From contig NZ_CP016591.1 of NCBI RefSeq assembly GCF_001698205.1, forward strand, positions 1,426,001 through 1,490,000: a stretch of DNA of 64,000 nt. The letters are read 5' to 3'. The notes under the pieces were generated by a model. It saw nothing but the letters and a program-made list of their open reading frames with translations, was not told the origin of the DNA and searched no databases. Below are positions 39,272 through 46,876 of this stretch, one piece after another (the first letter of the stretch is position 1; each line of letters begins with the position of its first letter). The position numbers were made by a program, and so were the translations under genes. Origin of the DNA: Tsuneonella dongtanensis. Its GTDB lineage: Bacteria; Pseudomonadota; Alphaproteobacteria; Sphingomonadales; Sphingomonadaceae.

Positions 39272-40135
39272 ATGAAGCATTCAAAGACGGCTCTTGCAGT
39301 CGCTTTCCTCGCGCTTGCCCCGCTTGCGCCCGCGCACGCCCAGTTTGGCGGCGGCGAGGCGACTGCGGTACGCGAGGGTTTCACGCTGCCTGCGGGCGAA
39401 GTGAAAGTGCTCGTATTTCGTCCCAACGTCTCGGTCGGCGAGCAGACGACCGGCGGGATGAACCAGCCGAGCGTGGAATGGACCGAGGCGGCCAAGGGCC
39501 ACCTTCTGGCGGCGCTGCAGAAGGAACAAAGTGCACGCGGCACCACGCTCGTCCTGGTGCCCGAGCTCGAGGGCGAGCAGAACCGCCTTGTCGCCGACTA
39601 CACCGCGCTGTTCCGCACGGTCGCTGAGGCTGCGTTCCAGCACAAGATGTTCCCCGGCAATCGCCTGCCGACCAAGAAGAAGGAATTCGACTGGACGCTG
39701 GGCGCGGAGGCGGAGCGGCTGAAGGCGCTCGGCGGCGACTACGGCTTGTTCTTCTTCACTTACGATTCCTACGGCTCGACAGGTCGGAAGGTCGCGCAGA
39801 TCCTCGGCGCGGTCATGGGCTTCGGGCTGATGAGCTCGGGCGTCCACGTCGGCTATGCCGGCCTGGTCGATCTTTCCAGCGGCGATCTCGTCTGGCTCAA
39901 TGCGGACCTGTCCATGGGCGGCGATGTTCGTACCGCGGACGGTGCGGAAAAGCGCGTGGCCCAGCTGCTCGAGGAGTTTCCGGTGAAAGGTACCGGGACT
40001 GCGGTGGCGCAGCCCGCCAGGCCCGCAGTCGATCGCTCGGGCGAAGCGACGATCGAGCTTCCCGGCACCGGTGCGGTCGACGATCCGAAGACTGTTCCCG
40101 AAGCCGACGACAAGGCGAAGGAGCCGCAGCTGTGA
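39272..40135 (+). CDS. Secreted protein of unknown function upstream of the M48 protease
   Basis: I do not recognise this 287-residue protein. It has a clear signal peptide (cleavage probably after AHA near residue 22), a mixed soluble domain, a glycine-rich semi-hydrophobic stretch near residues 178-195, and an acidic, disordered C-terminal tail. The start at 39272 was chosen because the signal peptide begins there; an upstream in-frame start lies inside the hairpin. Its stop overlaps the GTG of the M48 gene, so the three genes from here to 41909 form one operon. Confidence 0.75.
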   Translation: MKHSKTALAVAFLALAPLAPAHAQFGGGEATAVREGFTLPAGEVKVLVFRPNVSVGEQTTGGMNQPSVEWTEAAKGHLLAALQKEQSARGTTLVLVPELEGEQNRLVADYTALFRTVAEAAFQHKMFPGNRLPTKKKEFDWTLGAEAERLKALGGDYGLFFFTYDSYGSTGRKVAQILGAVMGFGLMSSGVHVGYAGLVDLSSGDLVWLNADLSMGGDVRTADGAEKRVAQLLEEFPVKGTGTAVAQPARPAVDRSGEATIELPGTGAVDDPKTVPEADDKAKEPQL

Positions 40136-41319
40136 GCGCGCGCCGTATCGCGACTGCGTTCGTTGCCGGGGCGCTGGCATTGCAGCCGCTCGCTGCCGCC
40201 CAGCCCGCACCGCCTCCGCCCAGCACCACCGGCTACGAGCCGGCCGACGAACTCGAGCGCGGGTTGTGGTACCAGGTCGACGAGGCCGAGCGGGAGATCA
40301 AGACGAGCAAGTTCCTCGTCACCGACCCGGCGCTCAATTCCTACGTGAACTTGGTTTTGTGCCGCACGGTGGGCGAGGATCGCTGCAAGGCGACGCGGCT
40401 CTACATCGTGCGTACCCCGCAGTTCAACGCGAGCATGGCGCCGAACGGGCTGACGATCGTCAACACCGGACTGCTGCTGCGCATGCGCGACGAAGCTCAG
40501 CTCGCTGCAGTCCTGGGGCATGAATTCACCCATTTCGAGAACCGCCACTCGGTGCGTCTGTTCAGGGACATCCGCAAGAAGACCGATGCCCTCTCGTGGC
40601 TCAGCTTTATCCCCATCCCGTACCTCGGGATGGCGAGCCAGATCGCGCTGATCGGCAGCGTCTATGGCTTCAGCCGCGACATGGAGCGCGAAGCCGATGC
40701 GGGCTCGATCGAGGAGCTCGTACGCGGCGGGTACGACCCGCGCGCGGCAAGCGCGATCTGGTCGCAGCTGGGCGCCGAGTTCGACGCCACCGCGGCCGAG
40801 CGCAAGCACAAGAGCCAAAAGGAACGCGGCGGCGGCTTGTTTGCCACCCACCCGCGCACGACCGAGCGCATGGGCACGCTTGCACAGCTCGCCGAAGCGA
40901 AGGCAGGGGCCGAGCCGGGGGTCACCCGTGCCGATGAGTTCAAGGCGGCGATCGGGCCATGGTGGGCGCGGCTGATCGACGACCAGATCAGCCTCGGCGA
41001 TTTCGGCGGGACCGAATACCTGCTGGCGACCCTTGCCGGCGGCGAGCCATCGGGCTGGACCGCCGATCTGCTCTATGCGCGGGGCGAGTTGTATCGTGCA
41101 CGGGCGAAAGAGGGCGACTTCGCGAAGGCGGCGGATTTCTACCGCCAGGCGATCGCCAAGGGCGATGCCCCGGTCGAAACGTGGCGCGGGCTCGGCCTCG
41201 CGCTCATGCGTGGCGGCGACCGCGAAGAGGGCAAGGCGGCATTGCGCGACTACCTGTCGCGCAACCCCGATGCCTACGACTACGCGATGCTCAGGGCGAT
41301 GGCGGGAGAGGGCGCATGA
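40132..41319 (+). CDS. Secreted M48-family metalloprotease with C-terminal helical repeat region
   Basis: This 395-residue periplasmic zinc protease has a signal peptide (about 1-23), the HEFTH motif at 130-134, and the third zinc ligand in the SRDMEREAD segment (probably E185). The C-terminal 100 residues look like TPR-type helices. Relatives such as BepA and LoiP act in outer-membrane protein quality control. The GTG start overlaps the upstream gene (GTGA) and the stop overlaps the next start (ATGA). Confidence 0.88.
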   Translation: MSARRIATAFVAGALALQPLAAAQPAPPPPSTTGYEPADELERGLWYQVDEAEREIKTSKFLVTDPALNSYVNLVLCRTVGEDRCKATRLYIVRTPQFNASMAPNGLTIVNTGLLLRMRDEAQLAAVLGHEFTHFENRHSVRLFRDIRKKTDALSWLSFIPIPYLGMASQIALIGSVYGFSRDMEREADAGSIEELVRGGYDPRAASAIWSQLGAEFDATAAERKHKSQKERGGGLFATHPRTTERMGTLAQLAEAKAGAEPGVTRADEFKAAIGPWWARLIDDQISLGDFGGTEYLLATLAGGEPSGWTADLLYARGELYRARAKEGDFAKAADFYRQAIAKGDAPVETWRGLGLALMRGGDREEGKAALRDYLSRNPDAYDYAMLRAMAGEGA

Positions 41320-41909
41320 AGCGGCTGATCGGATTTCTCGCGCTGGTTCTGGCGCTCTGGAGCGTTCCGGCCGCCGCCCAGTGGCGGTTGGTTCCGGCGG
41401 GCGAGGCGCGCGCCGTGGTCAACGGGGCGATGACCGTCTCTCCCAAGGGAGAATGGAACCGGTCCACCCAGCGCCCGACGAAACGCAGCGAGATCTGGAC
41501 CAAGGACGGCACCACGCTCGGCGAGCTCGACTTCTGGCTCGGAGTGAAACCCGGCGAGCCGCTGTTCAAGGAACGGGACAAGAAGAAGGCGCCGTTGCCG
41601 AAGTTCGATCCGAACATGCTGCCCACCGACCTGGTGGAGTTCTTCGAGGATACCGCACGCACGGTCCTCGGCGGCTCGCTGTTCGAAACGACGTACGTGA
41701 AGCCGGCCATGCTCGCAGGCCATCCGGGAGTCGAGTTCGAGTTCGTCTACACCGGCGGGGACGAAGTCGCACGGCGCGGGCTGGTGCGCGGCGCGATCAT
41801 CGGCGACCGCCTCTACCTCATCAACTGGGACGCGCCGAAGCTGCATTACTTCGACGAGCACGTGGACGACGTGCGCGCGATCATGGACAGCGCCCGCTTC
41901 GGCGGATGA
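41316..41909 (+). CDS. Secreted protein of unknown function downstream of the M48 protease
   Basis: This 197-residue protein has a signal peptide (cleavage after AAA near residue 21) and a single soluble domain rich in aromatic residues, with the WRLVPAGEARAVV opening. No named family is recognised. Translational coupling to the protease gene suggests a shared envelope role, for example substrate, inhibitor or adaptor. It converges with the GGDEF gene, whose stop is 2 bases away. Confidence 0.75.
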   Translation: MKRLIGFLALVLALWSVPAAAQWRLVPAGEARAVVNGAMTVSPKGEWNRSTQRPTKRSEIWTKDGTTLGELDFWLGVKPGEPLFKERDKKKAPLPKFDPNMLPTDLVEFFEDTARTVLGGSLFETTYVKPAMLAGHPGVEFEFVYTGGDEVARRGLVRGAIIGDRLYLINWDAPKLHYFDEHVDDVRAIMDSARFGG

Positions 41910-41910
41910 T

Positions 41911-42783
41911 CTAGTGCCAGCGGCGGGCGCGCTCCACCCGGTTGCGCCCGCGAGCCTTGGCAGCGATCAACGCCAGCTCGGCCTCGCGCAGCGTCGCGTC
42001 TGCCGAGACCGCGAAGCGCGCGACTCCCGCACTGGCGGTCAGGCGCTGGTCGTTCACGCCCTCGTTGAGCTCGGTCATCGCCGCCACGACGCGGGCACAG
42101 GCCGCGTGCGCCGTCGCTGCGTCGACTTCGGGCAAGAGCACGCCGAACGTACCCCCGGCTACGCGGCTGACGATGTCGTCGGCGCGGAGAAGGCTCTGCA
42201 GCAGGCGGGCAAAGGCAATAAGAACCCTGTCTCCGCCGCTGTGGCCATGGCGCAGGTTGATCGTGCGGAAGTGATCGAGATCGAACAGCGCAACGTGCCC
42301 GCCCGCGCCGTTGTCGATCAGGTGGCCCAGCATTCGGACGAACGCCTCGCGGTTGGTCAGGTGGGTGAGCGGGTCGGTCATCGCCGCAACGAACAGCCGG
42401 TCCTCGAGCGCGCGGCGATCGTCGATCGAGCGGAAGATACCAAGCGCGCCGGAAAGACCCGGCAGCGCGCCGAGCTTCATTTCCAGCCAGCGCTCGGCCC
42501 CGTCCTGCGCCACGGCCAGCACCTCCAGCCAGCCGCTGGCGTCATGCCCCCCGATCGCCGCCGAATGCTCTGCCAGCACCGCCTCGCTGCACGAGGGATG
42601 CACCAGCTCGAGCAGGTGACGCCCGACGGGGTCACCCGCGAAAGCGAGGCCCAGACCGGCGGTGGCCGGCGTGGCGTGGACGATGCGACCGGTACGGTCG
42701 GTCTTGATCACGAGATCGGTCGGGCTTTCCGCCACGAGTCGATAGAGTGCCGAGGCTTCCCCCGGCGAAATCATGCCCCACAT
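41911..42783 (-). CDS. PAS-GGDEF protein with a degenerate signature
   Basis: The 290-residue product has an N-terminal PAS-like sensor (about 12-120) and a C-terminal GGDEF domain (about 130-290). The substrate-binding FDLDHFRTIN segment is kept (167-176), but the GG[D/E]EF signature reads AGGTF (209-213), so diguanylate cyclase activity is probably lost. It may serve as a c-di-GMP- or GTP-responsive regulator instead. The ATG at 42783 is chosen; a GTG at 42885 would add 34 unlike residues and run into the AT-rich region. Confidence 0.82.
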   Translation of the reverse strand: MWGMISPGEASALYRLVAESPTDLVIKTDRTGRIVHATPATAGLGLAFAGDPVGRHLLELVHPSCSEAVLAEHSAAIGGHDASGWLEVLAVAQDGAERWLEMKLGALPGLSGALGIFRSIDDRRALEDRLFVAAMTDPLTHLTNREAFVRMLGHLIDNGAGGHVALFDLDHFRTINLRHGHSGGDRVLIAFARLLQSLLRADDIVSRVAGGTFGVLLPEVDAATAHAACARVVAAMTELNEGVNDQRLTASAGVARFAVSADATLREAELALIAAKARGRNRVERARRWH

Positions 42784-43038
42784 CAATGTCGCCGCCCCTG
42801 TTCGGCGTGTCCCGAATCGGCAAACCGGCCCACCCGGAAAACTAACGATGCCCCCGACTGCGCATGCATAAGCTAACGCAACCACTCGAAAAGAGTATTA
42901 CTACTCTCGTCTTGTCAGCGAAGCGCGTAAGTTTTAGCGTTAATCGGAACTAACGAACTGATAAAACTGACGAAAACGCGATTCGTTAACCACGTTTTAT
43001 TTCGTCAATTGTGGATAACTTGCAAGCGGTATTTGACC
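42784..43038 (-). promoter_or_regulatory. AT-rich control region with DnaA box and dyads
   Basis: This 255-base gap between two minus-strand genes is clearly more AT-rich than its surroundings. It holds a perfect DnaA box on the minus strand (TTATCCACA, 43010-43018), a 6-bp dyad AGAGTA-TTAC-TACTCT (42892-42907) and a 5-bp dyad CGTTA-N8-TAACG (42938-42955). It probably contains the promoter of the GGDEF gene. A -35-like TTGACG follows the DnaA box on the minus strand, but I cannot assign a convincing -10. Confidence 0.55.
43010..43018 (-). promoter_or_regulatory. Perfect consensus DnaA box
   Basis: The nine bases read TTATCCACA on the minus strand, the strongest E. coli-type DnaA binding consensus. 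It lies 21 bases past the stop of the PilZ-XRE gene. A second, weaker match (TTAACCACG, 42985-42993) is on the plus strand. One perfect box does not make an origin; a DnaA-controlled promoter is equally possible. Confidence 0.5.
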
Positions 43039-43683
43039 CTACAATTCGATCATGATCCGCACGCGGGCCGGCTCGACTCCATAGGCCTCGGCGATCTGGC
43101 GTCGCCCCTGCTCGACCGCTTCGACCGGCCCCGTCGTCGCCGGCTCGAGGCCGCCGGGCGTTACTCCCAGTGCATCGGCAAGCGCGGCGAGCCGTCGTTC
43201 GACCGGGCGCGCCTTGCCGTGCTCCCAGGCCCAGACGGTGGGTTTGCTGACGCCCAGCTTGTCGGCGATGTCGGCCAGCGAGAGGCCGCGCTCCACCCGC
43301 AAACGGTGGAGGCGGGCACCGAAGCCCTCGGCGACGGGCAGGGCATGGCCGTCGCTGGTCCGAACGGCAGCGCGCAATTGCGCCGCGCTGAGTGCGGCGG
43401 CGGAAAGAGGCTCGTCGAAGCGGCAACCGTGCATCGGCGCGTCGACCCACACGACCCGCGCGATCCGCTCGCCGACTTCCGGAAGGTCGACCGAAAAGGA
43501 ATCGCCTTCGTCCAGCGCGGGATCGCTCTCTACGAGCATGCCGGTCGCCGAGATGTTATGGACGGTGGCCGAGACCGATCGGCCATCCGCGAAGCGTCCG
43601 CTGACGCCCAGTCGAAGCGTGCGCCGCGGCGCGCCCCGCTGGTCGTCGGGTTCTTCGGTGTCGAAACGGGCATCGATGGACAA
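43039..43683 (-). CDS. PilZ domain fused to XRE-type DNA-binding domain
   Basis: The 214-residue protein joins an N-terminal PilZ domain (about 15-95) to a C-terminal XRE/Cro helix-turn-helix (about 122-178). Both c-di-GMP-binding motifs of PilZ are intact: the RxxxR pattern (R16-R20, RGAPR) and N-x-S-x-x-G (NISATG, 43-48). The HTH has the LADIADKLGVSKPTVWAWE recognition region. This layout suggests a transcription factor that reads c-di-GMP directly. It lies next to a GGDEF-domain gene across the AT-rich region. Confidence 0.85.
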   Translation of the reverse strand: MSIDARFDTEEPDDQRGAPRRTLRLGVSGRFADGRSVSATVHNISATGMLVESDPALDEGDSFSVDLPEVGERIARVVWVDAPMHGCRFDEPLSAAALSAAQLRAAVRTSDGHALPVAEGFGARLHRLRVERGLSLADIADKLGVSKPTVWAWEHGKARPVERRLAALADALGVTPGGLEPATTGPVEAVEQGRRQIAEAYGVEPARVRIMIEL

Positions 43684-43756
43684 GGCTGTGAACTCCGCGA
43701 TTGGCGGAGGAAAGGTCGCCCATCGGGGTTAAGACCGAGTTAGCTTGCCGTGAATT

Positions 43757-44674
43757 CTAGCGCGCGCGCGGCTCGTTTCGGCGGATCATGCCTTCCTGCG
43801 CGACGCTTGCGACAAGGCGACCGTCCTGAAAGATCTGTCCGCGATTGAAACCGCGGCTTCCTCCCGACCACGGGCTGTCGCAGGTGTAGAGCAGCCATTC
43901 GTCCGCCCGGAACGGCGCGTGGAACCAGATCGCGTGGTCCAGGCTGGCGCTTTTCACCTCTCCGCGCATCCACGACAGGCCGTGAGGCATGATGCTCGTA
44001 CCCAGCAGCTGCATGTCGCTCAGGTAGGCGAGCACCGCGCGGTGGATACGTGGATCGTCGGGCAGCGTGCTGCGCGCCCGGAACCACGAGTTCTGCACCG
44101 GCTCCTGCGGGCCTTCGGTCAGCCAGTGCCGACCGGTCGCCGCGCGTATCTCGATCGGGCGAGGCTCGTTGAAGAAACGCCGCACCCGCTCGGGAAGCGT
44201 CGGCGCAATCTCGGCCCGCAGTTCTTCGTCGGACCGCAATTCGTCGGGCGAGGGTACCCGCGGCAGTTCGGCGCGTTCGTGCTCGAGGCCGGGCTGGTGC
44301 TTCTGGAAGCTGGCCGCGAGGTTGAGGATTGGCTGCATCCGGCCATCGGGGCCGGGTTGGCTGGCGACGACGCGCCGGTTCGAGAAGCTGCCGCCGTCGA
44401 GCTGGCGGTCGACGGTGTACTCGATCGGGTGATCCTCGCTGCCGCCGCGGAGGAAATAGGCGTGGAGCGAATGCGCCGCGCGATCCTCGTCGACGGTGCG
44501 TTCTGCCGCGATCAGCGCCTGCGCGATGACCTGGCCGCCGAACACGCGACCGACCCCGCCTTTCTTGCGCGCGCCCTCGAACCGGTCTTCACCAAGCGGA
44601 GCGGGATCCAGCAGGGCCAAGAGATCGGCGACGAGTTCGGCATCGGTGGCCTGGGCGGTGGGCGTTTCGGTCAT
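43757..44674 (-). CDS. tesB: Acyl-CoA thioesterase II
   Basis: TesB hydrolyses medium- and long-chain acyl-CoA to free acids. The 305-residue product is a double hot-dog fold with the N-terminal VFGGQVIAQAL motif and the C-terminal SLDHAIWFHAPF motif that carries the catalytic Asp. Length is normal. The ATG at 44674 is the start of the conserved sequence; the frame remains open upstream. It is 34 bases after the JmjC-like gene. Confidence 0.93.
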   Translation of the reverse strand: MTETPTAQATDAELVADLLALLDPAPLGEDRFEGARKKGGVGRVFGGQVIAQALIAAERTVDEDRAAHSLHAYFLRGGSEDHPIEYTVDRQLDGGSFSNRRVVASQPGPDGRMQPILNLAASFQKHQPGLEHERAELPRVPSPDELRSDEELRAEIAPTLPERVRRFFNEPRPIEIRAATGRHWLTEGPQEPVQNSWFRARSTLPDDPRIHRAVLAYLSDMQLLGTSIMPHGLSWMRGEVKSASLDHAIWFHAPFRADEWLLYTCDSPWSGGSRGFNRGQIFQDGRLVASVAQEGMIRRNEPRAR

Positions 44675-44708
44675 CGCCGGTCGCCTTAGGACCAGCCTTA
44701 CGTGCGCG

Positions 44709-45581
44709 TCAATTCGCTCCTGCCAACCGTCGCCATGCCCGCCATGCCCAGGCCTTGCCGCGGTTGGAGGCCGGCCACCGGCCCGGTGCCTTCGGAGCCA
44801 TCCCCCAGCGGCGCAGGAGCGCATTCCAGCAGCGCGCGTCGGCTTCGGCGAACGACCAGTCGCTGCGCCAGGTGATCGACAACGAGATCGAGCTGGCAGG
44901 CCCGTTCTTGACGAAGTGGGGGGCCATGACGGGGACCATCAACGCCTCACCGGGGCCGATCGAGAAGGCGCTCCCTCCTGCCGCCAGCTCATCGCGCCAG
45001 TGGAGCTCGCGCGGGCCGCCCGAGTGGTAGCTCTCGTGAGTCTCGTCGGGTGCATAGCGATCGTTGCCGGCAGGGAACTGGGTCATGGTCTTGCTGCCCA
45101 CGAGCTGGAGCAGGATGTTGTGCTCCGGGTCGAAATGATAGGGCGTGACCGCGTCGGGGCTCGAGATGAAGACGAAGCCCTGCGGACGCAGCATGGCGCC
45201 GGTCTTCGCCTCGATCATCGGCTGCAATTCGCCGAGCAGGGCAAGCAGGAGCGCCTGATACTCGGGAACCTGCTCGATGTTCTTGAGGACGGCCCAGGAA
45301 TTCACCGAGGCGATATGGCGGATCGTGTCCTCGATCCCGATGCCGGTGCCACCCGGTTTTCCATCGATCCCGATCGGCAGGTCGCCCCGGTTGTACTCGA
45401 TCGATGTCTCGGGGAGCTTGCCCGCGAGGATCGCCAGGGCATCGAGCGACAGGAGCGGGTTGTCGCGCAGGCGGTGCTCGATGACACGCGGCGTTTCGGG
45501 ATAGGCGGAAGCGAAGGCGCAGCGTGCCGCGGGGCCGAAGACGGCGGTATCGAGCGCGGTGAATCCGGTTCGGGCGTCCAT
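44709..45581 (-). CDS. JmjC/cupin-like Fe(II)-dependent oxygenase
   Basis: This 290-residue protein has a jumonji/cupin-like fold with the facial triad visible: H149 and D151 in YHFDPEHN, and H222 in APHFVKNG. Such bacterial enzymes are 2-oxoglutarate-dependent hydroxylases of proteins or small molecules. Its substrate is unknown. It sits 6 bases after a CelD-type acetyltransferase gene, so the two probably form an operon and may act on the same molecule. Confidence 0.8.
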   Translation of the reverse strand: MDARTGFTALDTAVFGPAARCAFASAYPETPRVIEHRLRDNPLLSLDALAILAGKLPETSIEYNRGDLPIGIDGKPGGTGIGIEDTIRHIASVNSWAVLKNIEQVPEYQALLLALLGELQPMIEAKTGAMLRPQGFVFISSPDAVTPYHFDPEHNILLQLVGSKTMTQFPAGNDRYAPDETHESYHSGGPRELHWRDELAAGGSAFSIGPGEALMVPVMAPHFVKNGPASSISLSITWRSDWSFAEADARCWNALLRRWGMAPKAPGRWPASNRGKAWAWRAWRRLAGAN

Positions 45582-45587
45582 GATGCG

Positions 45588-46721
45588 TTACAGTCCGTGG
45601 TTGGAGCGGCCGGTTTCGGCGCGGAAGATGAGGGCGGCGGCGGCCCGGCGCGCCCGGCCGCCGATGGCCACGCTGACGCGGACGATCTCGCGCTTCTCGC
45701 GCCAGATTCGCTCGATCATGGGATGATCGGGCGCAGCGCAGCTGTCGCTCCAGGCCACGCCATCTCGGGCCAGCAGCGAGAGGTTTTCCCGCTGCAGCAG
45801 CACGCCGGGCGAGAAACGGGCGAGCCGTTCGTCATAGGCTGTCTTGAACGAGTAGATGCCGGGCAGGGCGACGAAGTTTGCGAGCATCGCGATCGGTTTC
45901 CCGTCGAGCGCAATTGCCAGCCGGTCGAGCTTGCCCGCACGCGCGGCGCCGGTGAGCGCGGAGCGGAAGAACGCGGCCGTGGCTGGATTGCAGGCCAGGG
46001 CCGATCCGTCCGCGCCCTTCCATCCCGCCGCTTCGAGCGAGAGGAAGTTCTCGATCCAGGCTTCCAGGTCTTCGCAGGCTTCGTGGCGCAGGACCGAAAC
46101 GACGCCCTCGTCTGACAGGCGATTGAACTGGCGGCGCAGTTCCTTGCGCTTCTTGGTGCTGAGCGATGTGTCGTAATAGTCGCCGGGCGACTGATCGGAG
46201 CACAGCAACGCGCGCTCGATTCGATCGACGACGGCCGCAGGTCTTTTCTCGAGCAGACAGACATCGCGCAGGGCGGCGTAGAGCGGTCCATCGGCCGGAA
46301 TGCCCTCGAGATGAAGGAACAGCGCTCCTCGCGCATTCTCGTCGGCTGAGTGCAGCAGCCCGCGCCAGAATGCGTGCTCGCACCCCGCTGCCACCAGCGG
46401 GACGCCGCAGAACGCATTGGTATGAAGCCAGTTGCGCATGTGGGGCAGGCGATGGCTCTCGTAGCGCGATGATCGGACGAGGGGCATAATCCCCGCCAGC
46501 CGTCCGCCCATCGTCAGGCTCGCCAGCGCGACCGATCCGGCTTGGTCGAATGCATCGAGGCTCGCTTCCACGAACCAGCGCTCGGCGAAAGAATTGGGCT
46601 CTGCCGCTTGTGCGGCGAGTGCATCCCAGCCGGACGGGTCGGCATGCGATTGCCATGGGGCGACCTGGAACTCGGTCGCGCACGCGGCGTCGCTTTCAGC
46701 CAGGCCGGCGGTGTACTTCAT
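45588..46721 (-). CDS. CelD/BcsL-type GNAT acyltransferase
   Basis: This 377-residue protein fits the PF13480 double-GNAT family (FemAB-like, CelD/BcsL), with the STKKRKELRRQFNRL helix and the C-terminal YDERLARFSPGVLL motif that binds acyl-CoA or acyl-ACP. Members act in polysaccharide or cell-wall amino acid modification. The target here is unknown. It heads a three-gene run with the JmjC-like oxygenase and tesB. Confidence 0.8.
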   Translation of the reverse strand: MKYTAGLAESDAACATEFQVAPWQSHADPSGWDALAAQAAEPNSFAERWFVEASLDAFDQAGSVALASLTMGGRLAGIMPLVRSSRYESHRLPHMRNWLHTNAFCGVPLVAAGCEHAFWRGLLHSADENARGALFLHLEGIPADGPLYAALRDVCLLEKRPAAVVDRIERALLCSDQSPGDYYDTSLSTKKRKELRRQFNRLSDEGVVSVLRHEACEDLEAWIENFLSLEAAGWKGADGSALACNPATAAFFRSALTGAARAGKLDRLAIALDGKPIAMLANFVALPGIYSFKTAYDERLARFSPGVLLQRENLSLLARDGVAWSDSCAAPDHPMIERIWREKREIVRVSVAIGGRARRAAAALIFRAETGRSNHGL

Positions 46722-46810
46722 CCTGCGGTCGTGGTCCCTCGCTTGTCGCGGCCATCTGGCCGCTCGTGCGCTGGATACCGCGGGAGGTTGGCGGAAAATT
46801 TAACGCAGGC

Positions 46811-46846
46811 AAAGAAAACCCCGCCCCGTCTCGAAACGGGGCGGGG
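46811..46846 (-). terminator. Strong Rho-independent terminator of hppA
   Basis: On the minus strand an 11-bp GC stem (CCCCGCCCCGT / ACGGGGCGGGG; 46819-46829 and 46836-46846) is followed by TTTTCTTT (46818-46811). It lies 31 bases past the hppA stop. Confidence 0.92.
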
Positions 46847-46876
46847 TCATCTGGTCCCGTTAAAGGGTCCGCGCGG

